Of a DNA stretch of 14,907 bases, positions 1 through 5,917 are shown piece after piece. Under the pieces are notes generated by a model. The model did no database searches, was not told the DNA's origin, and saw only the letters and a program-made list of their open reading frames with translations. The first letter of the stretch is position 1. Every line of letters begins with the position of its first letter. This DNA is from Thermatribacter sp964570785 (GTDB lineage Bacteria; Atribacterota; Atribacteria; Atribacterales; Thermatribacteraceae): NCBI GenBank assembly GCA_964570785.1, contig CAZMZG010000044.1, forward strand, positions 1 through 14,907, written 5' to 3'. The position numbers were made by a program, and so were the translations under genes.

Positions 1-52
1 AAATACAAAAAATAAAGATCTGACCCCCCTGTTTATTCTTGACTTGCTGAGG

Positions 53-58
53 TATAAT
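53..58 (+). promoter_or_regulatory. Probable -10 element of the fur promoter
   Basis: A perfect TATAAT stands 41 bp before the fur start codon. The matching -35 region, around 30-35, is poor. A TTGACT at 39-44 is only 8 bp away, too close to pair with this -10. Transcription from here would start near position 65, inside the Fur-like box, which fits repression by steric block. Confidence 0.5.
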
Positions 59-69
59 ATTAGTGCTAA

Positions 70-84
70 TGATAATCAATTTCA
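70..84 (+). promoter_or_regulatory. Fur box upstream of fur (autoregulation)
   Basis: The sequence TGATAATCAATTTCA matches the 7-1-7 Fur consensus TGATAATNATTATCA at 12 of 14 defined positions. Read as the 19-bp form at 65-83, it matches 16 of 19. It lies just downstream of the TATAAT at 53-58 and ends 15 bp before the fur ATG. Autorepression is common in this family; binding here is inferred from sequence only. Confidence 0.75.
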
Positions 85-99
85 TTAGGAGTAGCTTTT

Positions 100-540
100 A
101 TGGTAAAGCAAAGGTGGAAAGAGGTATTTCATAGCTTTGATAAGAAGCCGACTCCTTCTCGCTGTGCTATTTTAGAAGTGTTCGAGGAAGAGAAGAGTCA
201 CCTTTCTGCAGAAGAAGTGCATGAGCGATTGAAGCGGAAGAGAAAGAAAGTGGGTATTGCTACCGTTTATCGCAATCTGGACTTGCTTTCCCGGATGGGG
301 ATTTTGCGTAGGGTGAACTTTGGTGATGGAAGAGAGCATTATGAACTGGTGCATTCTTCGGAGACCCACCATCATCACCTGGTGTGCCTTAATTGCGGCA
401 AGGTCATTGACTATAGCGAACTTATGGATGAAGAGAGAGAATTCTTGAATCACCTGGAAAAAGAGCTTGAGAAAAAACACAACTTTAGAATTCAATCCCA
501 TCAAATTTATTTTTACGGATTATGCGGGAATTGCCAGTAG
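100..540 (+). CDS. fur: Fur-family metal-dependent transcriptional repressor
   Basis: A 146-residue protein of normal Fur length. The N-terminal winged-helix domain contains the family's recognition helix (GIATVYRNLDLL, residues 52-63). The C-terminal dimer domain has a His-rich metal region (H80, H90-H93) and two CxxC pairs (C96/C99 and C142/C145) that would hold structural zinc. Start: ATG with AGGAG at 87-91, 8 bp upstream. In the Fur family, metal-loaded dimers bind AT-rich inverted repeats and repress iron-uptake genes. Such boxes occur before this gene and before feoA downstream, so an iron sensor (Fur) is preferred. PerR, a peroxide sensor of the same family, cannot be fully excluded from sequence. 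No terminator is visible between fur and feoA, so some read-through is possible. Confidence 0.92.
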   Translation: MVKQRWKEVFHSFDKKPTPSRCAILEVFEEEKSHLSAEEVHERLKRKRKKVGIATVYRNLDLLSRMGILRRVNFGDGREHYELVHSSETHHHHLVCLNCGKVIDYSELMDEEREFLNHLEKELEKKHNFRIQSHQIYFYGLCGNCQ

Positions 541-550
541 CTTTTGTGGC

Positions 551-579
551 TTGTAACTGATAATGATTATCAATCTAAC
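551..579 (+). promoter_or_regulatory. Possible feoAB promoter
   Basis: TTGTAA (551-556) and TCTAAC (574-579) are 17 bp apart and match the -35 and -10 consensus at 4 of 6 positions each. The Fur box fills almost the whole spacer, an arrangement that would block RNA polymerase when Fur is bound. The predicted start, near 586, leaves only a very short leader before the TTG start of feoA. The promoter is therefore tentative, though the operator is clear. Confidence 0.4.
558..572 (+). promoter_or_regulatory. Perfect 7-1-7 Fur box upstream of feoA
   Basis: TGATAAT-G-ATTATCA is an exact inverted repeat identical to the 7-1-7 Fur consensus. It sits 29 bp before the chosen feoA start and 18 bp after the fur stop. 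It predicts iron repression of feoAB and of any genes cotranscribed downstream. Confidence 0.88.
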
Positions 580-601
580 AGGGGAAAAGGAGTGCCGTGT
601 T

Positions 602-844
602 TTGGGAAGTTGTGTGGTTTCGCTGGCCGAGATGAAGACCGGCCAGAGAGGAGAGATCGTTCAGATTTTAGGTGGTAGAGGGATGGTGAGAAGGCTGTGG
701 GTTTTGGGTGTTGTTCCCGGGAAAAAAGTGGAAAAAGTGAGCTCCTTGCTGGGCAGCGGGCCGGTAGTTATACGCCTGGGGCAGCAGGAGATAGCCCTGG
801 GCAGAGGAGTAGCCCAGAAGATTCTGGTAAAGGTGGGCGGCTGA
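602..844 (+). CDS. feoA: FeoA, SH3-like ferrous iron transport accessory protein
   Basis: About 80 residues, the usual FeoA length. It begins with the family-typical 'SLAEMKTGQRGEIVQILG' stretch and continues through a small beta-barrel core (RGMVRRLWVLGVVPG). FeoA proteins are cytosolic SH3-like partners of FeoB in Fe(II) uptake. The chosen start is TTG at 602, with AAAAGGAG at 585-592 nine bases upstream. The in-frame ATG at 563 would put the N-terminus inside the Fur box and has no ribosome site, so it is rejected. GTG at 614 is a weaker alternative. The stop codon overlaps the proposed CTG start of feoB, suggesting translational coupling. Confidence 0.9.
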   Translation: MGSCVVSLAEMKTGQRGEIVQILGGRGMVRRLWVLGVVPGKKVEKVSSLLGSGPVVIRLGQQEIALGRGVAQKILVKVGG

Positions 845-2550
845 AAAAAATCGTCCTGGCTGGCAATCCCAACGTTGGGAAAAGCGTGCTTTTTACCAGG
901 TTAAGTGGTGTTTACGCTTTTTCATCCAATTATCCGGGTACCACGGTCGATTTTTTACGGAGTAAGATCAAAAAGAACGGGGAATGGTATGAGCTCATCG
1001 ATGCTCCTGGTGCCTATTCTCTTAAAGAAGAGGCAGAGGCTGAACAGATTGCAGCTCGGCTGGTGGAAGAAGCCGATGTAGTGATCAACGTGGTAGATGC
1101 TACCAACCTGGAGCGCAACCTTTATCTCACTTTTGAGCTCGCCGAAAAACAGAAACCCATGATCGTAGCGCTCAATATGTGGGATGAAGCCAGAAAGCAG
1201 GGCATAGAGATAGACGTGAGGGCTTTGAGCGCTTTTCTGGGGGTTCCGGTTATTCCCATTGTTGCCACTACCGGTGAGGGCATTAAAGAGCTCATGGATA
1301 TTCTTCCTGCGGCAAGCGTTCCCCATCCGGTATCCTGCGACCATGAGCGGCGCTGGGAGGAGATAGGCGAAATTATAGAAAGGGTGCAACGTTTTTCCTA
1401 CCGCAGACCGGGCTGGCGCGAAATTTTCCAGAAAATCACCGTTTCACCGGTCAGCGGTACTCTGATAGGTTTGGGAGTTATTGGAGGTATGTTTTTCCTG
1501 GTGCGTGCAATTGGCGAAGGCATCATTTCTTACCTTGCCGAACCCCTTTTCAACGGCCTGTATTTGCCCCTGCTTGAAAAGTTGAGCGCTTTGCTTTCCG
1601 GCCATCCTTTCTGGCATGGAGTTTTGATTGGAAAACTCATCGATGGTCGGATAGATTTTGAGCTTTCCTTTGGCTTGCTTACCAGTGGGTTTTATATACC
1701 TCTGGGTGTAGTCTTCCCTTACATCCTGGCTTTTTACTTTATGCTCAGCCTTCTTGAAGACGTGGGGTATTTGCCCCGATTGGCGGTGATTCTGGACGGT
1801 TTTTTGCACCGCCTGGGTCTTCATGGTTACTCGGTGGTTCCTGCTCTTTTGGGATGGGGATGCAACGTGCCAGGAGTGATGGCTACCCGGGTCCTGGAGA
1901 GCGAACAGGAACGTTTCATCGTAGCTACTTTAATTTCCATTGCCATACCCTGTTCAGCGCAGCAGGCTCTGATTGTGGGAGTCCTGGCTTCTTACGGTGT
2001 GGCTCCCATTTTGATCGTTTATGGTACGCTGGCCCTGGTGGGTCTCACCGTGGCTTTGCTCTTAAAATATTTGGTTCCCGGTGCCCGCCCCGCTCTTATT
2101 TGTGAGATGCCGCCTTATCGTTTGCCCTTTCCGAGGGCTCTTTTTTCCAAATTGTGGATTCGCTTGCGAGGATTTTTAATAGATGCTCTTCCAATAATGC
2201 TGGTTGGTATCGCCGGTTTAAACCTGCTCTTTTTAACCAATGTTTTCCCACTGCTGGCTCGAGTAATAAGTCCCTGGCTGGCTCGGGCAATGGGTCTTCC
2301 TCGAGAGGCGATATTGATCATCATCATGGGTCTTTTGCGCAAGGACATGGCTATGGGTATGCTTTTACCCTTGAACCTTTCGGTAAAGCAGCTGATTATT
2401 TCCAGTGTGGTTTTGAGCATGTTTTTTCCCTGTATTGCCACTTTCGTTGTCTTTTTAAAAGAGCTGGGTTGGAAGAGGTTGCTTCAGGGTGGTTTGATAA
2501 TGCTGGCTTCATCTTTCTTGGTAGGAAGCTTGCTTAATTTTATCCTATAG
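841..2550 (+). CDS. feoB: FeoB, GTP-dependent ferrous iron transporter
   Basis: A polytopic membrane protein with an N-terminal G domain. G1 is GNPNVGKS (residues 8-15), the G2 threonines are at 34-35, G3 is DAPG (54-57), G4 is NMWD (112-115), and a G5-like ATTGEG lies at 142-147. The membrane part carries the FeoB gate signatures GCNVPG (340-345), PCSA (370-373) and a late FPC (529-531). It moves Fe(II) across the inner membrane. The start is not an ATG: reading back from the P-loop, the only sensible initiator is CTG at 841, giving (M)KKIVLAGNP, which aligns with normal FeoB N-termini. GGTGG lies a few bases upstream and the CTG overlaps the feoA stop as CTGA. An upstream in-frame GTG at 697 would add 48 non-homologous residues lying over feoA. 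At 569 residues it is shorter than many FeoB proteins. Confidence 0.93.
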   Translation: MKKIVLAGNPNVGKSVLFTRLSGVYAFSSNYPGTTVDFLRSKIKKNGEWYELIDAPGAYSLKEEAEAEQIAARLVEEADVVINVVDATNLERNLYLTFELAEKQKPMIVALNMWDEARKQGIEIDVRALSAFLGVPVIPIVATTGEGIKELMDILPAASVPHPVSCDHERRWEEIGEIIERVQRFSYRRPGWREIFQKITVSPVSGTLIGLGVIGGMFFLVRAIGEGIISYLAEPLFNGLYLPLLEKLSALLSGHPFWHGVLIGKLIDGRIDFELSFGLLTSGFYIPLGVVFPYILAFYFMLSLLEDVGYLPRLAVILDGFLHRLGLHGYSVVPALLGWGCNVPGVMATRVLESEQERFIVATLISIAIPCSAQQALIVGVLASYGVAPILIVYGTLALVGLTVALLLKYLVPGARPALICEMPPYRLPFPRALFSKLWIRLRGFLIDALPIMLVGIAGLNLLFLTNVFPLLARVISPWLARAMGLPREAILIIIMGLLRKDMAMGMLLPLNLSVKQLIISSVVLSMFFPCIATFVVFLKELGWKRLLQGGLIMLASSFLVGSLLNFIL

Positions 2551-2562
2551 GAGGTGAGTATT

Positions 2563-2838
2563 GTGCCATTTGGAAGAGGTTTTGGAGGAAGGTTTGCCGG
2601 TGCCTGGGGTGGTTTTTACCCTGGCTTCGGTTGGTATGGTCGGGGAAGGGGTAATCCCTATCCTTTCTGCCGTAACTTCCCCTGGTTGCCCCGCGGATGG
2701 TGGGCTATGCCCTATGCAGGTGCAGGCTACGGGGCATATCCTTATTGGGGCTACAGGGCGTATCCTTATGCAGGATACGGGGCGTATCCCTTCCCCTATG
2801 TTTCGCCCTATGGAGGCCGTTTTTACCCACCCTTTTAG
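2563..2838 (+). CDS. Gly/aromatic-rich small protein, DUF5320-like
   Basis: A 91-residue protein dominated by Gly, Tyr, Phe, Trp, Pro and Arg, with a single cysteine (C36, in PFCRNFPWLPRGWW). It has no signal peptide or hydrophobic helix. The GTG start is preceded by AGGAGGTG at 2549-2556, which overlaps the feoB stop; the GTG at 2554 is too close to that site. The N-terminal Arg/Gly/aromatic pattern recalls DUF5320 proteins, small uncharacterised proteins often found beside NifX-like and MinD-ferredoxin genes in anaerobes. Residues 55-78 are three 8-residue repeats (GYGAYPYW-type). Only 12 bp separates it from feoB, so it should be on the iron-regulated transcript. Function is unknown; a metal-cluster scaffold or structural partner is speculation. 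Confidence 0.75.
   Translation: MPFGRGFGGRFAGAWGGFYPGFGWYGRGRGNPYPFCRNFPWLPRGWWAMPYAGAGYGAYPYWGYRAYPYAGYGAYPFPYVSPYGGRFYPPF
2725..2796 (+). repeat. Coding tandem repeat, 3 x 24 bp
   Basis: Three imperfect 24-bp units encode GYGAYPYW, GYRAYPYA and GYGAYPFP. The reading frame is preserved and the changes largely keep the aromatic pattern. Confidence 0.8.
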
Positions 2839-2873
2839 GTTAAGATAGCCTTGAAAAGGGAGGAGGTGTTACC

Positions 2874-3062
2874 GTGGGCTACCGCTGGATGTACTATTTG
2901 ACCGGTCTTCCCGGGTGGATGCGCTGGGGCTTTGGCCCGGGATGGAGCTGGGTGAACCCCTGGTGGCTGGGTTACTACGGCTTCCCGGGCTTTGGCCCTT
3001 ATGCTTTTGGTTACTGGGCTCCGGTTTATCCGTGGTATGGCCCGCAGGCGTGGTGGTGGTAA
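2874..3062 (+). CDS. Extremely Trp-rich small protein of unknown function
   Basis: A 62-residue protein with 12 Trp, 9 Tyr, 4 Phe and 12 Gly, so about 40% is aromatic. It has only two charged side chains (R4, R17), no Cys, and ends in WWW. A very strong AGGAGGTG at 2861-2868 stands 5 bp before the GTG start, and the next gene's ribosome site begins at its stop codon, so it is very probably translated. I recognise no domain; composition and position link it to the DUF5320-like neighbours on each side. It could be a membrane-interface peptide or pack against the neighbouring Gly/aromatic proteins. Neither role is shown by the sequence. Confidence 0.7.
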   Translation: MGYRWMYYLTGLPGWMRWGFGPGWSWVNPWWLGYYGFPGFGPYAFGYWAPVYPWYGPQAWWW

Positions 3063-3078
3063 AAGGAGGTAATGAGCT

Positions 3079-3348
3079 ATGACCAGAAGATACACTCAAA
3101 GTTGGGGAGGATATGGAGCTTCCTGGGGGGGGTACCCTCCCTATTGGGGAGGATATCCTCCCTACGGAGGGATGACTCCAGGATATCCTCCCTACGGAGG
3201 GATGGCCCCTCCCTGGGGATTTTCGCCCTTTGGAATGCCGCCGGAAGCAGAACTTGAAATGCTTAGAGCGCAAGCAGAAGCTATAAAACAGCAGTTGGAG
3301 TTTATTGAGCAGCGAATCAAGGAGTTAGAGGAAGAGCTGCGAGGGTAA
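3079..3348 (+). CDS. DUF5320-like protein: Gly/Pro/Tyr repeats plus C-terminal coiled coil
   Basis: An 89-residue protein in two parts. Residues 8-53 are low-complexity repeats built on GGYPPYWG/GYPPYGGM. Residues 55-89 form a charged amphipathic helix with heptad-like spacing (AEAIKQQLEFIEQRIKELEE), typical of the C-terminal coiled coil of DUF5320 proteins. The ATG at 3079 lies 8 bp after AAGGAGGT (3063-3070). An overlapping ATG at 3072 in another frame is too close to that site and gives no sensible protein. The tail strongly resembles the C-terminus of the NifX-like protein encoded next, suggesting the two helices pair. A role as oligomerisation or scaffold partner of the downstream complex is inferred. 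Confidence 0.8.
   Translation: MTRRYTQSWGGYGASWGGYPPYWGGYPPYGGMTPGYPPYGGMAPPWGFSPFGMPPEAELEMLRAQAEAIKQQLEFIEQRIKELEEELRG
3151..3204 (+). repeat. Coding direct repeat, 24 identical bp at period 30
   Basis: Positions 3151-3174 and 3181-3204 are identical and encode GYPPYGGM twice; a diverged copy (GYPPYWG) precedes them. Exact identity at the DNA level suggests recent duplication and possible copy-number variation among strains. Confidence 0.85.
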
Positions 3349-3354
3349 TCAAAG

Positions 3355-3391
3355 CTCCCCTCTGCCATGCCGAACATATGGCAGAGGGGAG
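3355..3391 (+). terminator. Perfect 14-bp stem-loop between the DUF5320-like and NifX-like genes
   Basis: CTCCCCTCTGCCAT (3355-3368) pairs perfectly with ATGGCAGAGGGGAG (3378-3391) around a 9-base loop, starting 6 bp after the upstream stop codon. No T-run follows (GAGCAAAAGAAGGG), so it is not a standard intrinsic terminator. It could be an RNA-stability or processing hairpin giving different levels of the upstream and downstream genes, a partial attenuator, or a protein-binding operator. Confidence 0.65.
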
Positions 3392-3415
3392 GAGCAAAAG
3401 AAGGGAGGCAATTGT

Positions 3416-3934
3416 ATGAAGGTTGCCATTAGTGCTACCGGGGATTCTTTGGATTCCCAGGTAGATCCTCGTTTGGGTAGGGCGAGGTTTTTCATTATTT
3501 ATGAGCTGGATAATGATTCCTTCCGGGTGGTGGAGAATAGTTTTGCTCAGGCCTCTTCGGGAGCTGGTATCCAGGCTACTACCTTTCTGGCCAATGAAGG
3601 AATTGAGGCAGTGATCACCGGTAATGTTGGCCCCAATGCCTATCGAGTTTTGCAGCAGGCAGGAGTTAAGGTATACCTTGGAGCATTGGGAACTGTGAGG
3701 GAAGCTATTCAGGCGTTTAAGGAGGGGAGGCTTTCCATTGCTCAGAACCCCAGCGTGGGTGCTCATTTTGGAATGGGTGGAAGCTCTGTTCCTCCTCAGG
3801 GTACTCCGTTGAAGGAAGGCTTTCATGGGGATCTGAAAAAAGACCTCAACGAGTTTCGAAAAGAAGTGAATTCCCTCAAGGAGAGGCTTGAGGCAGTAGA
3901 GGAAAAGATCAAACGTTTGAAAGAGGGTGAGTGA
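3416..3934 (+). CDS. NifX/NifB-C-like (dinitrogenase iron-molybdenum cofactor family) protein with coiled-coil tail
   Basis: Residues 1-115 form the NifX/MTH1175-like fold. It starts MKVAISATGDSLDSQVDPRLGRARFF and has the conserved 'GIEAVITGNVGPNAYRVL' stretch at 62-79. Family members bind or carry metal clusters or cofactors; ORP, which holds a Mo-Cu-S cluster in Desulfovibrio, belongs to it. This copy has no cysteine, so any cluster would be held through other ligands or non-covalently. A Gly/Pro linker (116-137) leads to a coiled coil (139-170) absent from the minimal family fold. That tail resembles the C-terminus of the DUF5320-like protein encoded just upstream. Start: ATG with AGGGAGG 8 bp before. 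There is no nifHDK in the window, so a nitrogen-fixation role is unlikely. Confidence 0.85.
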   Translation: MKVAISATGDSLDSQVDPRLGRARFFIIYELDNDSFRVVENSFAQASSGAGIQATTFLANEGIEAVITGNVGPNAYRVLQQAGVKVYLGALGTVREAIQAFKEGRLSIAQNPSVGAHFGMGGSSVPPQGTPLKEGFHGDLKKDLNEFRKEVNSLKERLEAVEEKIKRLKEGE

Positions 3935-3935
3935 A

Positions 3936-4139
3936 ATGATGAGACCTGGTGGCGGTTTTGGAAGAGGAATGGGAAGAGGGGCAGGAGCTCCGCGGGGACG
4001 AATGGGTGGTTTCGGCATGGGACCAGCTGGAGAGTGTGTTTGTCCTCAGTGTGGTACGCGGGTTCCTCACCAGCGAGGTGTTCCTTGCTTTCAGATGAAG
4101 TGCCCTAACTGTGGTGCTCCGCTTACCCGTGCAAGATAA
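3936..4139 (+). CDS. Small Gly/Arg/Met-rich protein with a C-terminal zinc-ribbon-like motif
   Basis: A 67-residue protein. Residues 1-32 are a flexible Gly/Arg/Met-rich arm (MMRPGGGFGRGMGRGAGAPRG). Residues 34-59 carry CVCPQCG, H45, C51 and CPNCG, a CxxC...CxxC pattern able to bind zinc or an iron-sulfur centre. The likely start is ATG 3936, two bases after the NifX-like stop and just after GAGGGTGAG; GTG 3927 would overlap that site and ATG 3939 is also possible. It lies between a NifX-like gene and the MinD-ferredoxin pair. Short CxxC proteins of this kind are known in such clusters but have no assigned function. It may be a metal donor or adaptor. Confidence 0.75.
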   Translation: MMRPGGGFGRGMGRGAGAPRGRMGGFGMGPAGECVCPQCGTRVPHQRGVPCFQMKCPNCGAPLTRAR

Positions 4140-4151
4140 GGGTGAGTAGAA

Positions 4152-5024
4152 GTGGTGATTGCGGTAATGAGTGGGAAGGGCGGAACCGGCAAGACGCTTT
4201 TTGCGACCAGCCTGGCTTGTGCTCTTTCCACCGCTCAGCGAATTGTGTTTGTGGATGCAGACGTGGAAGCTCCCAATGCCCATATTTTTTTGAAGCCAAA
4301 CGTTGAAGAGGAACGGGTGGTGGAAACTTTTTCTCCCCAGATTGTTGAGGAAAAGTGCGATGGCTGTGGAGAATGCGTTAACTTTTGTTATTTTTCTGCG
4401 CTGACTCTGGTGAAAGGGAAGGTTTTATTTTTTCCAGAATTGTGCCACAGCTGTGGTGGTTGTGAGCTGGTCTGTCCTCAGGGGGCGATCAAGGAAGCAT
4501 CGACCGAAAAAGGTAAGATAAGAAGAGGGGTAGCCCGCAATGGAATTGTATTTTGGGAGGGGAGGCTTAAGATTGGTGAACCACGCGCCCCAGCGGTTAT
4601 TGCTGAGCTGAAAAAAGTCGCTAAAGAAGAGTTTTCAGAAGTCCTTAATATTATAGATTGCCCTCCGGGGGCGGGTTGTGCCGCGATTGAAGCGGTCAGT
4701 GGTGTGGATTTTTGTGTCCTGGTAACCGAGCCAACTCCTTTTGGTCTGTCGGACCTCAAGGTAGCCCTGCGGGCAATCGAGGAGTTAGGTATGCCCTGTG
4801 GAGTGGTGATTAACAAGGCAGGTATTGGTGGAGCAAACATTATTCGTCTTTGCGAGGAAAAAGGAGTTCCGGTGCTTGGTGAAATTCCCTATCGGCGGAG
4901 CATTGCTGAAAGATATGCGCAGGGACTCACCCTGGTGGATGGTCAGGATAACCTGAAAAAGGAAGTAATGGACATATATCAGACACTTTGCAAGGTGACT
5001 ATGAGAAGAGAGGAAAGCAAATGA
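4152..5024 (+). CDS. MinD-superfamily P-loop ATPase with inserted 2x[4Fe-4S] ferredoxin domain, copy 1
   Basis: A 290-residue protein of the COG1149 type. The deviant Walker A KGGTGKT is at residues 9-15, FVDADVEAPN follows at 33-42, DCPPGAGC is at 169-176 and the nucleotide-binding NK at 221-222. Inserted after the first ATPase segment is an 8-Cys ferredoxin domain: C69, C72, C75, C79 and C98, C101, C104, C108, spacing for two [4Fe-4S] clusters. The first cluster's last Cys lacks the usual following Pro. Homologues form part of the ORP complex in Desulfovibrio and resemble Mrp/NBP35 cluster carriers. ATP-driven cluster or electron delivery to the NifX-like proteins is the likely role. Start: GTG 4152 after AAGGGTGAG. 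The stop overlaps the next start as ATGA. Confidence 0.92.
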   Translation: MVIAVMSGKGGTGKTLFATSLACALSTAQRIVFVDADVEAPNAHIFLKPNVEEERVVETFSPQIVEEKCDGCGECVNFCYFSALTLVKGKVLFFPELCHSCGGCELVCPQGAIKEASTEKGKIRRGVARNGIVFWEGRLKIGEPRAPAVIAELKKVAKEEFSEVLNIIDCPPGAGCAAIEAVSGVDFCVLVTEPTPFGLSDLKVALRAIEELGMPCGVVINKAGIGGANIIRLCEEKGVPVLGEIPYRRSIAERYAQGLTLVDGQDNLKKEVMDIYQTLCKVTMRREESK

Positions 5025-5896
5025 AGCAAATAGTTGTCTTGAGCGGAAAAGGTGGAACCGGGAAAACTTCGGTCGCGGCTTCGCTTGCTTCCTTGCTGGG
5101 GAAGGAAGCGGTGGTGGTAGATGCCGATGTTGATGCGCCCAATATGGAGCTTTTGGCCGAGACGGAAACTCTTTTTGAAGAGCCTCTCTTCTGGAGCAGA
5201 GTGGCGGCGATAGATTTGGAGCGCTGTGCACGTTGTCTTTTATGTGTTTCGTATTGCAGGTTCGAAGCCCTGAGTGTGAAAGATGGGGCTCCGCAGGTCG
5301 ACCCGGTAAGGTGTGAAGGTTGTGGAGTTTGCAAGAGAGTATGCAACTTTTCCGCAATTGAAATGCGCGAAGAACTGACGGGCCGTCTTCTCCTTTCCAA
5401 AACCCGTTGGGACAATTTCCTTTTTCATGCCCGCCTTGCTCCTTCGGGGGAGAATTCGGGCAAGATGGTGACCTATTTGCGGCAAAAGGCTGAGGAAAAG
5501 GCAAAAGAAGAAGGGAAGAGATATTTGCTTATCGATGGTTCTCCGGGGATTGGTTGTCCGGTTATCTCAAGTATGATGGGTGTGGATCTGGTGCTTCTGA
5601 TTGCTGAGCCTACCCTTTCCGGTCAACATGACCTGGAGCGTATAGTAGCTCTTGCCGAGCACTTTAGGCTTCCCTGCTGGGTAATTATCAATAAGGCGGA
5701 CTTGAGCATTGAAAATCGGAACCGCATTCGTGAGTTTTGTAGTTTTCATGGGATAGAGCTGGTTGCTGAAATCCCCTTTGACCAGGAAGTGCTTGATGCT
5801 ATGATGGTAGGGCTTCCTGTGGTGGAGTATGATCGTCAAAGCCCCTTTTCTTTAGGGGTTGAAAAAGTGTGGCAAAAGATTAAAGGTTCCCTATAG
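5021..5896 (+). CDS. MinD-superfamily P-loop ATPase with inserted 2x[4Fe-4S] ferredoxin domain, copy 2
   Basis: A 291-residue paralogue of the preceding protein. Walker A is KGGTGKT (10-16), with VVVDADVDAPN at 31-41, DGSPGIGC at 172-179 and NK at 224-225. The ferredoxin cysteines are C69, C72, C75, C79 and C98, C101, C104, C108, the same residue numbers as in copy 1, so the insertion point and length are conserved. In the acidic loop, DCPPG of copy 1 becomes DGSPG here. Start: ATG 5021, overlapping the upstream stop by 4 bp, with AGAGAGGAAAG before it; a longer reading from 4988 would extend into the neighbour and is rejected. The ATGA coupling suggests that equal amounts are made and that the two form a heterodimer, as proposed for paired ATPases of ORP-like clusters. 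Confidence 0.92.
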   Translation: MKQIVVLSGKGGTGKTSVAASLASLLGKEAVVVDADVDAPNMELLAETETLFEEPLFWSRVAAIDLERCARCLLCVSYCRFEALSVKDGAPQVDPVRCEGCGVCKRVCNFSAIEMREELTGRLLLSKTRWDNFLFHARLAPSGENSGKMVTYLRQKAEEKAKEEGKRYLLIDGSPGIGCPVISSMMGVDLVLLIAEPTLSGQHDLERIVALAEHFRLPCWVIINKADLSIENRNRIREFCSFHGIELVAEIPFDQEVLDAMMVGLPVVEYDRQSPFSLGVEKVWQKIKGSL

Positions 5897-5917
5897 TGAA
5901 GAAAGGAGAGATATGGT

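Noticed and set aside
39..58. TTGACT and TATAAT as one promoter
   Set aside because: They are only 8 bp apart; a normal spacer is near 17 bp. Only the TATAAT was kept as a tentative -10.
697..840. 48-codon extension of feoB
   Set aside because: It lies over feoA in another frame, has a low-complexity non-FeoB translation, and would place the P-loop far from the N-terminus.
3079..3204. Repeat cluster as a CRISPR array
   Set aside because: The repeats are in frame, encode a regular Gly/Tyr/Pro pattern, and the spacers are only 6 bp.
3509..3520. GATAATGATTCC as an internal Fur box
   Set aside because: It matches only the left half of the consensus, lies inside the NifX-like coding region and has no promoter nearby.
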